Below are positions 36,501 through 45,234 of a DNA stretch of 55,608 nt, piece after piece. Numbering within the stretch: the first letter of the stretch is position 1; each line of letters opens with the position of its first letter. This DNA comes from CAVOJV01 sp963696325 (GTDB lineage: Bacteria > Pseudomonadota > Gammaproteobacteria > Competibacterales > Competibacteraceae). The translations under genes and the position numbers were made by a program. The notes beneath the pieces are model-generated. The model searched no databases, was not told the origin of the DNA, and worked only from the letters and a program-made list of their open reading frames with translations. The stretch lies in assembly GCA_963696325.1 (NCBI GenBank), contig CAVOJV010000066.1, forward strand, positions 1 through 55,608. The letters are read 5' to 3'.

Positions 36501-37790
36501 TCAGCTGGCGGCTGCCTTTTTCTGTGGCAAAGCATCCGGAGCGAGAGCCGGCTTGGGAGTTGCTACCAAGTCAATAAGTGGACCAGTATCCTTAGGAGCA
36601 AAAAGGAGAAAGGTATTACCTGGCCTCAGATTGTAGGCTGTTTCTCCAGAATTAAAACCAAATCCTAACAAAGCCGTAAATATATTGGTAAGTCCGCTAT
36701 TAACATGGCTACCACCCGGAGAAACTCCAAACCCCTTTCCAGAGTTTTGCATCTCTAAAGCAAATCCCAGCAGGTTGGCAATACTCACTACATGAACTTC
36801 ACTATATCCCTTAACATTGTTAAGAGTGTAATTAATTGCGTCACTTATAACATGAATTGGCAGGGCTTGCTTGCTATCCATGCCTTCAACACTGATAATT
36901 CCCAAACAAGTGCCTTGAATTCGATTCGGAAATGTCGGAGTCACCCTTGTCGGATTGATCGGGACGATCCTACCTTCATTTGCCTGATCCCGATAACAAC
37001 CTTGCAGGTCAGTATCATTTGGATCACACCAAGTTGATGAGTCTTTCGAAACGAATGTCTTCTCTCCAAAAGAACTTGGATGTACCCAATAGGCAATTTT
37101 CGTCAAATTGCTCTGGCCATCTTTCATATCGATAATACTAGGAGCTCCAGAAGAAAATACCGGCTGACAGGAATTTACATATTTGACAACCAAATCCCAA
37201 CCTTTTACCGCGCCAGTATCAGTTGGATTAGAAAAAAGGGAAGGACTTTGGTTTAGCGTATAAATACCACTTGGAGGTGAAGGTGGAATTTTACTGCCTT
37301 CGGGAGCAAAAATTAAAGTAGAGTTACCGCTATTTCCAACTTGAGAAGTAAACGGAGCAGATCCTGGATTACTCGGATCAGTAGCGCTACCTACATTGAT
37401 CGAACCAAGAGTACTCTTTTTCTCAGCTTGGGGAGTAGACAGAGCAGTTCCCGGGTTATTCAGACCAGCACCAGTACCTATATTAATCGAAGCAGAAGCA
37501 CTGGAAGGCGTGTTAATCGACGGATTGAAGTTTGGACTGTTATTATAAGTCGGACTGTTGGTTACATTAGCTGACCCACCGCTTGCACCAGCGGACGATG
37601 AAACACTGTTAACGGGAGCGTTAGAATTAACAGCCGTACCAAATCCTACACCAGTAGCATTGGCCGCTGATTGTGAACCGCTAATAGCGGTGGAAGCGGA
37701 ATTAGAAATTGCATCAGCTAGAGCCGTACCAGAAAAAGCACCCACGGCGACAGCTAAAGAAATAAAATGTTTAGACCCTTTCACTTTCAA
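36501..37790 (-). CDS. Large exported Ser/Asn/Gly-rich protein, unknown family
   Basis: 429 residues. A signal peptide (HFISLAVAVGAFSGTALA, cleavage before DAISNS) is followed by a low-complexity region rich in Ser, Asn, Ala, Gly and Thr up to about residue 150 (NSPTYNNSPNFNPSINTP). A globular part follows with four cysteines (SCQPVF, TWCDPND, GCYRDQ, TCLGI) and WVHPSSFGEKTFVSKD. The end is alanine/proline rich (PALAPDALPQKKAAAS). It is the last gene of the same-strand cluster from 39123. It might be an adhesin or matrix protein. I recognise no family. Confidence 0.7.
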   Translation of the reverse strand: MKVKGSKHFISLAVAVGAFSGTALADAISNSASTAISGSQSAANATGVGFGTAVNSNAPVNSVSSSAGASGGSANVTNSPTYNNSPNFNPSINTPSSASASINIGTGAGLNNPGTALSTPQAEKKSTLGSINVGSATDPSNPGSAPFTSQVGNSGNSTLIFAPEGSKIPPSPPSGIYTLNQSPSLFSNPTDTGAVKGWDLVVKYVNSCQPVFSSGAPSIIDMKDGQSNLTKIAYWVHPSSFGEKTFVSKDSSTWCDPNDTDLQGCYRDQANEGRIVPINPTRVTPTFPNRIQGTCLGIISVEGMDSKQALPIHVISDAINYTLNNVKGYSEVHVVSIANLLGFALEMQNSGKGFGVSPGGSHVNSGLTNIFTALLGFGFNSGETAYNLRPGNTFLLFAPKDTGPLIDLVATPKPALAPDALPQKKAAAS

Positions 37791-37823
37791 TCTCCAGATA
37801 AATCATCACTCGGAAGGATAATC

Positions 37824-37857
37824 ATGTGAGCCTACTTAATATGTTGTAGGCTCACAT
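37824..37857 (-). promoter_or_regulatory. 12-bp perfect intergenic hairpin
   Basis: ATGTGAGCCTAC (37824-37835) is the exact reverse complement of 37846-37857, with a 10-base loop. It sits between two genes of the exported-protein cluster. Read on the minus strand there is no T run after it, so an RNA-stability or attenuating role is likelier than full termination. Confidence 0.55.
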
Positions 37858-37883
37858 TTTCAATAACTACGAAAAACTACAAG

Positions 37884-38174
37884 CTAGTTCCCAGACGCAC
37901 TTGAACCAACGCTTCCGCCACTATTCACAGTAACTCCGCCTTTACCAATAACTTGTGCATATCCTGCTCCTACTACATGCGCAGAAGAAGCACTAGCATA
38001 CCCAGGAAGTGTAATGGAAGATCCGTGACCAATTGTAGCAGCTCCACCCACCCGGACGGAGTTCATACTGACGTTAAAAACGCTAGGGGTACTAACAAAC
38101 GTCGTTAATGAGGAAACATCAGCAAATGCCATCGGGGAAACAGCTAAGATAATCGCTATTACTAGCTTCTTCAT
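37884..38174 (-). CDS. Small exported Gly/Ser/Val-rich protein
   Basis: 96 residues with a clear signal peptide (KKLVIAIILAVSPMAFA, cleavage before DVSS). The mature part is rich in Gly, Ser, Val and Ala with alternating pattern (VRVGGAATIGHGSSITLPGY, then GGVTVNSGGSVGSSASGN) and has no cysteine. That composition fits a beta-solenoid or amyloid-like subunit, but no curlin or Fap repeat is recognisable. It starts 34 bases after the stop of the preceding gene. Confidence 0.7.
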   Translation of the reverse strand: MKKLVIAIILAVSPMAFADVSSLTTFVSTPSVFNVSMNSVRVGGAATIGHGSSITLPGYASASSAHVVGAGYAQVIGKGGVTVNSGGSVGSSASGN

Positions 38175-38208
38175 AACTGAAACCCCTTTGGTAAGAGTCT
38201 AGACTAGA

Positions 38209-38547
38209 CTAGTGAGCAGTACCGATGGCAGTGGCGTTTCCGACAGTAAGGGTGTTACCAGCTGCACCACCCAACACAAACGTCCCGCTCATACCACCAG
38301 TGGCTGCCATCGAGGCAGACTGAGTCTGTTTGGCCACAAGGGCACCACCCAGCACATTAAGCGATGTGCTACGAGCAATAGCCGCACCACCAGACGCCCC
38401 GGCACTACCAGCAACAGCTAGGCCACCCACAGAGATCGCCGTATTTTGTGAGCCGTAGTTAGCAGAGGCTCCGGTCAAAGACGCAGCATTAGCAGCAACA
38501 CCGGAAGCAGCCAACAGAGCAACAACAACAAGAGATTTCTTAAACAT
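38209..38547 (-). CDS. Small exported Ala/Gly/Ser/Thr-rich protein
   Basis: 112 residues from ATG 38547, which has CGAGGTAA upstream; a longer frame from 38670 is not needed. The signal peptide is FKKSLVVVALLAASGVAANA. The mature part is low-complexity and hydrophobic-small (ISVGGLAVAGSAGASGGAAI, then GTFVLGGAAGNTLTVGNATA), with no cysteine. It resembles its downstream neighbour in composition rather than in exact sequence. Probably a secreted structural subunit; this is inference. Confidence 0.7.
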   Translation of the reverse strand: MFKKSLVVVALLAASGVAANAASLTGASANYGSQNTAISVGGLAVAGSAGASGGAAIARSTSLNVLGGALVAKQTQSASMAATGGMSGTFVLGGAAGNTLTVGNATAIGTAH

Positions 38548-38681
38548 ACAAATTACCTCGTTTAGATAAAAGAAATAGGACGAAATCTCCCTGTAAAAGT
38601 CTCCCTTTCCCAAAGAAACCTGAAGAAGTCTAAGCGACTTAATTCGCCTTCGCAGATCTCCAAATTTCACAGAGGACCAGA

Positions 38682-38705
38682 AAACGGCTTATGCCATAAG
38701 CGGTA
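38682..38705 (-). terminator. Possible hairpin after the microprotein gene
   Basis: On the minus strand GCTTAT-GGC-ATAAGC is followed by CGTTTT. It overlaps the last codons of the 29-residue ORF and could end part of the transcripts. Confidence 0.35.
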
Positions 38706-38778
38706 AAGCCGTGTTAGTGAAATACGTCATTAATACCATAAATATCAATGCCGATATCACATACAAAATTGCTATCAT
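38689..38778 (-). CDS. 29-residue single-span membrane microprotein
   Basis: ATG 38778 lies three bases after the TAA of the lipoprotein gene and encodes MIAILYVISALIFMVLMTYF followed by TNTALPLMA, then TAA. Residues 2-20 form one hydrophobic span. The GTGAGA at the end of the lipoprotein gene can act as ribosome site, so translation would be coupled. It is too short for the usual ORF cut-offs. No family recognised. Confidence 0.5.
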   Translation of the reverse strand: MIAILYVISALIFMVLMTYFTNTALPLMA

Positions 38779-38781
38779 GTT

Positions 38782-39123
38782 TTATCTCACAGCCCAAGTA
38801 CCAGATTCTCTACAACCGGTATAAACTCTAACTTCATACTTAAAGTTTCTGCAAACCGGACTTTGAGTCTTATCGGTAAATAAAACTGTAGCATAGGTAT
38901 TATCGCTAAAGCTTCTAGACGCTCCATCTTGTCCAGCCTCCAACAAAGTAGCAATACCTGCTCTCTTTTCTAAAGGAAGCCATGACATATTTTCTACCGG
39001 ATCAATTTTAATGTAACGAACCACGGGGTAATCACCAGTGCTTCTTTTGGACTCCTGATCATTTGGAGCAGTAGCGCAACCACTTAATAAAACGGCGACA
39101 ACCAAGAAAGATTTTTTAGTCAT
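38782..39123 (-). CDS. Lipoprotein, possibly related to RT0821/Lpp0805 surface antigens
   Basis: 113 residues. The signal peptide ends in a lipobox (LLSGC, cysteine at about residue 16) and is followed by a polar linker. The conserved-looking end (VLFTDKTQSPVCRNFKYEVR, then CRESGTWAVR) recalls the C-terminal part of RT0821/Lpp0805-type surface proteins. The ATG has TGGAG upstream. It is the first gene of the exported-protein cluster and would be the membrane-anchored member. The family link is tentative. Confidence 0.65.
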   Translation of the reverse strand: MTKKSFLVVAVLLSGCATAPNDQESKRSTGDYPVVRYIKIDPVENMSWLPLEKRAGIATLLEAGQDGASRSFSDNTYATVLFTDKTQSPVCRNFKYEVRVYTGCRESGTWAVR

Positions 39124-39420
39124 GTATACTCCAGGACAAAATTAAGTCCTTGCCTCACTTTTGCAAAAAGCAGGAAAAACGCCAACCATTTCTAAATATC
39201 CCCTGTCCTGCTAATGTCAGGTGGCCGATGGAACATAAGATAGCAAGGTACGGGACTAGAAAATAAGAGTTTGCTGACAATAAATAGGAGAATTTTGCGA
39301 TTTTACGTTTCTCCAGCGCACAAAACTGTGGGGATTATTGTCGCGATGTTAGAAGAATCAGGATAGAAAACAGCAAGCCAAAGATCGAGTGCACAAAATC
39401 GCGGAATTTATGTCGGGGTG
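39124..39420. promoter_or_regulatory. Upstream region of the exported-protein cluster
   Basis: About 300 bases without a gene. On the minus strand a possible promoter (TTGCAA, then TAATTT after 17 bases) lies some 30 bases before the lipoprotein start. The region also holds one copy of the imperfect direct repeat listed at 39318. Confidence 0.35.
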
Positions 39421-39424
39421 TTAG
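39318..39424. repeat. Imperfect 34-base direct repeat
   Basis: Bases 39318-39352 and 39391-39424 both run GCACAAAA...GG...ATT..TGTCG.G.TGTTAG and agree at 26 of 34 aligned positions. The second copy overlaps the 3' end of the AraC-like gene. The spacing of 73 bases (about seven helical turns) would suit two regulator sites on one face. Confidence 0.5.
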
Positions 39425-39795
39425 TCAGAGAGATTTTCTCGGTTGGCGCGGTATTGGGACGGGTTCATGCCCACAATTTGCTGAAATGTACGGGCGAAAT
39501 GGGAGAAATCATTAAAGCCCACAGTGAGCGTTACAGAGGTGATTGAGGTATGGGGATTCTGCAACAGTTCCTTGGCCTTGGCGATGCGGTGGCGAATGAG
39601 ATAATCACGAAAAGTGATTCCGTGCTCTTTTTTGAAGTGACGACTGAAAGTGAAGATTTCCATGTGGCACAGCGCGGCCACTTTATTAACATGGATCTTG
39701 TCCTGATGGTGAGGCAACTGTTCAAACGCCTCGCAGTCCTGCACGGCGGTGGTGAGGGTGTCGATGTCCACGCGTTCAAATAAACGGCGCAACGG
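39421..39795 (-). pseudogene. AraC-family regulator, N-terminal domain lost
   Basis: The frame encodes about 123 residues with the full AraC DNA-binding domain: VNKVAALCHMEIFTFSRHFK, ITFRDYLIRHRIAKAKELL and VGFNDFSHFARTFQQIVGMN. The usual upstream sensor or receiver domain is replaced by the Tn3 transposase fragment at about 39800, and there is no ATG (a TTG at 39792). The DNA-binding part is intact and could be made from a transposon message. It lies 298 bases upstream of the exported-protein cluster on the same strand. Confidence 0.7.
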
Positions 39796-39801
39796 CCCCT
39801 C

Positions 39802-40839
39802 TTACTCCCCGCGCAGGCCCAGCACCATCGTCGCCACACGCCCCGCAGCGCCCCACCCGTTTGCGCAGCCGTGCGCCTCCTCCCAGGCCCGGCGGGACTG
39901 GCGTTCCATGGCGGTCATGAATTGCGCGTGCATGGCGACCAGATAATCGAGCAGCGTTTTCTTAGCCTCGTGCAGAAAGCGCGCGGCTAGCGCATAACGC
40001 TTGTCGGGTTCAAAGCGGCGGATTTGCCAGGCATCATAGCTGCGCACCGCCGCGGCCAGGCACTCTAGGAGAGGGCGACTAACGCCGGTGAAACGCACCA
40101 CTTCGAGGCCCAGCGCGGCGAGGGTCTGATAGCGCTCGAGGAAGCACACCATGTGTTTGGCTTTAACTTCCGGCAGGTAGTCGGCGAAGTGCATGCAGTC
40201 GGTCTTCCCGCCGGGATCGGCCAGGGTCAGCAAGCGATCGATCGCCTGGCGAACAGCGGGCGGTATCTGCGCCGCGATGCGGCGAAACACCGCGCTTTCG
40301 GCATGGCGGTAGGCCGCGCCCCCGAACACGACGGGTCCCGGAATGACAATGCGCGTTTCGCGCAACCAGTTCTCGGCTTTTTCCACCAGGTTGTCGGCGT
40401 ACAGGTGCTGGGCGACCTGCTCGGCGATCCACGCCGCTAGCCGATCCGCCACGGTCTCATCGTAAGGCTGCCAACCGAGATAAGTTACGATCTCGCACTG
40501 GTAGTCGCCTTCGGTGTTGGCGCGCGCGCGGCCCGTGAGTGCGGTCAGCGGTTGGATCTTCAGCTGTCGGCACAGGTAGCCCACCACCACGGGTGGCACC
40601 CGCACGTAATCGCTCAGGAAGCGACCGTCCTTTTTCTGCACCCAGAGCTGCACGGCAAAGCGCAGCACGTTCTCGCGGCCGCAGTGTTTCAGCGCCAGGC
40701 AGATGTCCTTGGGCGATAGCGCCCAGTCGAAGGCCGGTGCTTCCGGGGTGGGCTCACGGGGAACCGGGACCGCGGGGGTCGTGGCCTTGCGCCTCAGTAA
40801 GGCCCGCGGCGCATCGGGCGAGTCATTCGCCGAGGACAT
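39802..40839 (-). pseudogene. Tn3-family transposase, N-terminal part only
   Basis: 345 residues with the DUF4158-type start of Tn3 transposases: LSPKDICLALKHCGRENVLR, VPPVVVGYLCRQLKIQPLTA, YLGWQPYDETVADRLAAWIA and later FLERYQTLAALGLEVVRFTG. The DDE catalytic domain (another 600 or so residues) is missing because the gene is cut at about 39800 next to the AraC fragment. It overlaps the recombinase gene by 46 bases. Confidence 0.75.
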
Positions 40840-41345
40840 TGAGCGTCCAGGTCCGAGGCTAAATCTGCGTGCGATGGGCGGGCGTAGATGGCGGTGGTGT
40901 CGAGCGATTCGTGGCCGAGGAGGTCGGCCAACTCGATCAGCTTGCCGGGGTTGCTCTTGAGGAAATTGACCGCAAACGAATGGCGCAGGGTGTGCGCTGA
41001 CACCGGAATGCGGGTAATCTCGCCGCGGCGCGCGAGTTCGGCGATGGCATTCTGAGTAGCGCGCAACGACAGCGGCGTCTGCCGCTTGCTCAAGAACAAC
41101 GGCGTCGGCGGCGCGGATTCGGACAGCGCCTCCACATAGTTATGCAACGCCCGGCGGGCGGTGGCGTTTAGCGGCAGACGGCGGAATTTCAACCCCTTGC
41201 CGGCGCATATGTGCACCGAGCGCGGCCCGGGCACCGAGCTGGAGATCCTCGTGCTTGACGGCGGCCACTTCACTCACCCGCAGCACGGTTTGCAGCAGCA
41301 GTTGCACCAGGGCAACGTTGCGCTTGGCCAGGCCATGGGGTGAGA
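40794..41345 (-). pseudogene. Tyrosine recombinase (TnpI-like), frameshifted and 5'-truncated
   Basis: Reads HGLAKRNVALVQLLLQTVLR followed by VSEVAAVKHEDL, then after a shift near 41220 HICAGKGLKFRRLPLNATAR. The catalytic motifs are present: R in LRVSE, HTLRHSF, and the nucleophile in DTTAIYARPS. The position just before and overlapping a Tn3-type transposase suggests the TnpI resolvase of a Tn4430/Tn5401-like transposon. The 5' part is replaced by an IS3 fragment. Confidence 0.7.
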
Positions 41346-41346
41346 C

Positions 41347-41812
41347 CACTGCGGCGCAGGCCGCCCGGATGGAGACAGCGTTCTCCCGTTCTGGCAAGAG
41401 GGTGGTCATGACGGATTCCCACTGTTGAGGTGTTCCAGCAGCATGAAGGCCTTTTTTGGAGTTCCAGTAAGCCCTCCGCCACTTGCAGGCGGTGCTCCAG
41501 CTTCGCTTTCTCCCGTTACAGCATTTCGATCTGGCGGTCTTTGGCGTCTTTCAGCGGCGGACGGCCTGCCAGTGCATTCTGCAAACCGCACGCTCCCTGT
41601 GCCGCCAACTGCCGACGCCAGTGTTGCATCTGGGAGCTATAGATTTTGTCACGCCGTAACAAGGCGCCCAGATCACCCCGTTGCTGACAGGCATCCGCTT
41701 CCTCCAAAATACGCTGCTTATCTTCAACCGAAAAAGAACGGTATTGGCGCCTATCATGCGCAGGATTGAGGATCACTTCTGTATCCGGTAGGTTGGAAGC
41801 CGGTTTTGGCAT
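41347..41812 (-). mobile_element. IS3-family remnant (orfA and start of orfB)
   Basis: The frame from 41812 reads RRQYRSFSVEDKQRILEEAD, LGALLRRDKIYSSQMQHWRR and GRPPLKDAKDRQIEML. Another frame then gives LMLLEHLNSGNPS-type orfA sequence up to about 41406. The first codons of orfB (MTTLLPERENAVSIRAACAA) follow and are fused to the recombinase. Inverted ends were not found. Confidence 0.65.
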
Positions 41813-41879
41813 TTCGCTTTCTCCTGTCTGTTACCCGAATACTACTTTTATGTCCTATTCGGGGTGGTCTCAGGTTAGC

Positions 41880-42170
41880 TTGACGCATAGGGCTGGAAGC
41901 GGGCCTGCGGCATCTGGCCGAGGGGCTGCCCCAGCGCCGGCGGGCGAAGAACTACGAGAAGGTGCTCACCCGCATCGGGCGGCTGCGTCAGCGCTACTCA
42001 CGGGTGGCCCGCTACTACGACCTTCGCGTCGAGAAAGATGAGGCCAGCGGAACGCCAAGACCCCGCAGTGGACGCGCATCACCCCGCCCGAGGACACCTT
42101 CCCGGGAGATTACTGCTTGCGTAACAATCAGGCGCAATATCCGCAAAGCCACCCGACCCGAGCCACCTCA
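41880..42170 (+). mobile_element. IS1634/IS4-type transposase fragment
   Basis: Frame LEAGLRHLAEGLPQRRRAKN, then YEKVLTRIGRLRQRYSRVAR and YYDLRVEKDEASG. After a shift it reads WTRITPPEDTFPGDYCLR. This resembles the middle of IS1634-like transposases. Both ends are missing. Confidence 0.55.
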
Positions 42171-42244
42171 GTAGATCCTCTACAACACCCTGCGCACACC
42201 GCATCTGCTGGGCAAGACCGAGAAGACGCTCATCGCCCCCCGCG

Positions 42245-42500
42245 TTAGGGTTTCCCGGATGTAGTGAGCAACGCCGGCATCAAAACTCGTAACTCGTTGT
42301 AAAAGCGGGACAATCCAGGCAGCAATGACAAAGATGGGTTAGATTTGTTCCATTCATCGCAATATACATCACGGTCACCAGTGGCCACATCAGCAGTCCG
42401 GCCATGAATAGCATGAAGAGAAGGAAAAAGCCACCCAGGACCGGCAGCGGCAGCGGTCGTAGCAGGAAGGGGAGGCACCACCAGGAGAAAACCAAGCGGG
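42245..42500 (-). pseudogene. Hypothetical membrane protein fragment
   Basis: The minus frame holds two hydrophobic segments (LPLPVLGGFFLLFMLFMAGL and LLMWPLVTVMYIAMNG) and ends with a cysteine group (HLCHCCLDC). No ATG is present. Unrecognised; it may belong with the membrane protein just upstream. Confidence 0.35.
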
Positions 42501-42649
42501 CTGCTTATGCAACGACCTGAAACTTTTGCCTGCGCACGACACCCTCCCCAACCACGGTTCTGCGGCCGAACGCTGGCCATCAGGGCTGGAGCAAGCCAGC
42601 GCGGTACCGCTTTCGACAGTCCCCTGCGTGGCGTTGTGATGCCGCATTC

Positions 42650-43031
42650 TCACCGGTTGCCCCCGCGCGCCTTCAAGGTCCAAAACACGCCGAAGGATAC
42701 GATCAAGCACAGAACGGCAACCGGTCCCAATAAGAACAGAAACGCTGCGAGCGTCCGCGAAGCCACGTAGAAAATCAGCGTGCAATCCTCCTCGGATGCG
42801 CCCAGCCACCAGCTACCGCATCGGTCGGGCGCGTACCGGAGCACCAGGTTCCATCGTATTCCAAAGGAGGAGCCCTGCTGGAACTGACAGTCCGACCACC
42901 AGCGCATTGACAAAGTATCGTCGCGCACTGAACGGGCCGCTGACAAGCAGTCTCCTCGCGCGCCAGGATGCAACCGCTCCGATCGCTACCAACGGCAGGA
43001 AGACCATGCCTGCGAACAGGGCTGCGGACAT
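42650..43031 (-). pseudogene. Hypothetical membrane protein, one frameshift
   Basis: ATG 43031 opens MSAALFAGMVFLPLVAIGAV with ARRYFVNALVVGLSVPAGLL. After a shift near 42865 it continues YAPDRCGSWWLGASEEDCTL and a last hydrophobic segment (LAAFLFLLGPVAVLCLIVSF) to the stop at 42650. Three membrane spans would result. Family unknown. Confidence 0.5.
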
Positions 43032-43281
43032 GTCTCAACCCGCTAAGAAGACTCGGCGGTAGCGCGTTCCGCTGAACCGGCGGGAGCGTGGCAAGCGTCC
43101 GAGTTGAAACGGTTGTTTCTCATTGAGGCTCCCCCGCGATGTTGCCTTGGGCCTTACTCCAGACCCCGCCTCGCGACGACGCCCTGGCCCTTCTCCTTGC
43201 CTTCGGCTCTGCGTACACCTGGCCATAGGACTTTCACCTAGAAAGTAACGCGCCATGCCCGGCGCACACGGCCTGCGGACG

Positions 43282-43319
43282 AGCGGTGCGAGCGGTGCGA
43301 GCGATAACGAGCGATAACG
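43282..43319 (+). repeat. Two adjoining short tandem repeats
   Basis: AGCGGTGCG occurs twice (43282-43299), followed directly by AGCGATAACG twice (43300-43319). They lie in non-coding sequence before the AT-rich membrane-protein gene. Confidence 0.85.
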
Positions 43320-43351
43320 AGCATCCGCTTGATTGGTTGGTTTAGCTATCA

Positions 43352-44599
43352 TTATTCAAACTTAAATAATACTGGTAGTAAAATCACAATAAAAACCGAC
43401 CATGTTGTATATACCGGCAAGTAATTGCATACTGACCGAGTTAATTTTTCTGAATTAGCGGTTGTTTTTAACTGCTTGATATATCCCATGAGAATAAGCA
43501 CAAGGTGAACAAAAATTAATATATTAACACCAGTCACTGCTACTCGATTCGGGGTAACTCCATACTCGGCTAAACGAAACAGTATTGCAGAAAGAGCAAT
43601 AGCATTGATAATCAATGTGATTGCGACAAGAGAAATATTAACTGCATCTATACCCTTGGATGCAGAAGAGAGACGTCTTCCAGAAATCGAAAAAACAGTA
43701 ATCCCACACACTACGATCAATAATCCATTAAATGTAATCAAGAACTCCCGATCAGAATATGGGCTTTTTTGGGCGTAAAGCATCGCCAGCAAATACACCA
43801 CGACAGTAATGAGAAATAGAGGGGCGAAGACATTTGCTATTAATGTTGCCAGCTTACTTTCTCTATTTAAAACTGAATCATATAGATATGTCGCCACAAT
43901 AGGCGATGCAACCAATCCCCAAATGACAACATACCCCATATACCATTTTTCTATGGAAATTCCAATCAGACCAAACAAGCCAAACGTTAATAATGTTAAA
44001 ACAACGCCTCCTAGAAGTATAAGCGTTGTATAAATAATTACCTCTCCAATATAGCGAATATAGCGCAGCCTTGCTTCTGGACTTTTCCATTCGTTTGCCA
44101 TATATGTCAATGCCAGTAGGGAAAACAAAACTATAGGCATATGAATTTGCGACATAATTATTGATGCTGAATTCTGCTGATTTGGCATGAGCATCATTGT
44201 AATAGCACAGATCGCTACACCAGAGATAGTGAGTGTTTTCTGGCGGATTGAAGTGGTACCGCCACTAAGAAAATATGCAATAAGAGAGCTAAAAACGATT
44301 AAAGGGACAAAGCGAGGATAAAACCAAGCATCTGAAATTGGAAAATAGACCGGAAGTTTTACGAGAAACACAGATAACAAAGAAATAATTATTGTAAATA
44401 GCAGTCTCGTATTATTTGTTGGATTCGATTTAGGTGTGGAATAAGTTAAACGCGCATTCCATACTTTTAGTGTTTCTGATTCAGGATACTCAACCGTAGC
44501 TTCAGAAAACCAAGAAAGGAACTGCTTTGGATTGCTACAATAGAGCCTTTCTAACTCTTCAGGCTTATCAAGATAGTTTATTATTTCGTTGTTGCTCAT
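43352..44599 (-). CDS. Polytopic membrane protein, AT-rich, unknown family
   Basis: 415 residues, uninterrupted. A soluble lead of about 65 residues (NNEIINYLDKPEELERLYCS) is followed by about a dozen hydrophobic segments, for example LLFTIIISLLSVFLVKLPVY and PIVLFSLLALTYMANEW. Charged residues between spans include SPEARLRYIRYIGEV. It may belong to the DUF4153-like group, but I am unsure. The gene is much richer in A+T than the surroundings and stands alone among IS fragments, which suggests horizontal origin. Confidence 0.65.
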   Translation of the reverse strand: MSNNEIINYLDKPEELERLYCSNPKQFLSWFSEATVEYPESETLKVWNARLTYSTPKSNPTNNTRLLFTIIISLLSVFLVKLPVYFPISDAWFYPRFVPLIVFSSLIAYFLSGGTTSIRQKTLTISGVAICAITMMLMPNQQNSASIIMSQIHMPIVLFSLLALTYMANEWKSPEARLRYIRYIGEVIIYTTLILLGGVVLTLLTFGLFGLIGISIEKWYMGYVVIWGLVASPIVATYLYDSVLNRESKLATLIANVFAPLFLITVVVYLLAMLYAQKSPYSDREFLITFNGLLIVVCGITVFSISGRRLSSASKGIDAVNISLVAITLIINAIALSAILFRLAEYGVTPNRVAVTGVNILIFVHLVLILMGYIKQLKTTANSEKLTRSVCNYLPVYTTWSVFIVILLPVLFKFE

Positions 44600-44839
44600 G
44601 CTTGATACCCACTTATAGCTGACTGCATTTTAAACGGGCCGGGACCGCAATTAAAGCAGTTTCAGGGCCACATTAAATGAAGCTATCGATACCGCCCGGA
44701 GGGGATTATTTGCAAATGAGACTGCAATGATCCTCATGGGTCTGCCTCCCGCAGTGCCGCGGAAATATACCGTAGCGTATTGCACGCCAAGTCACCAGAT
44801 AGATTCAATTATCGACGACCCGAACAGGGTAGCCTTCCA

Positions 44840-45223
44840 TCGAGACCTTTGCTTATTGCCGGAAGAAGGCTGCTTCGGAACCAAATCCAGAGCGGCCGCA
44901 AACTGGCGGCCATTGCGATACTGCTTGGCATCGCCGACGGTGGCCACGAGGGCCGTGGCGGTGAGCACACCGACACCCGGAAGGGCGGCTAAACGCTGAC
45001 TGGCATCGCTCTAACAATGCCAGGCCGTGATCATCGCCTCGCCCTGTTCAATCGCTCGTGCCAGCTGCTTCAGGTGTTCGTACAACCGCTTGATAAGCTG
45101 GCGCAGCAGGTCAGGCAGGTCGTTTTCCCCATACTCTAATAGGGCTGGCACTCGGGAGTGGAGCTGATGAGCGCCCACGGGCAAAACTACCCCGAATTCA
45201 GTCAGCAATCGGCGTTCGTGCAT
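44840..45223 (-). mobile_element. IS110/IS1111-family transposase fragment
   Basis: Frame MHERRLLTEFGVVLPVGAHQ, then LPDLLRQLIKRLYEHLKQLA. An in-frame TAG follows, then QRLAALPGVGVLTATALVAT, VGDAKQYRNGRQFAA and DLVPKQPSSGNK. This is the transposase_20 end of IS110-type enzymes. The N-terminal DEDD part is missing and replaced by an IS5 fragment. Confidence 0.75.
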
Positions 45224-45234
45224 AAATAAATTGA

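Noticed and set aside
43035..43352. Minus-strand 105-residue ORF before the AT-rich membrane gene
   Set aside because: Basic low-quality sequence spanning tandem repeats and intergenic DNA, with no ribosome site or family.
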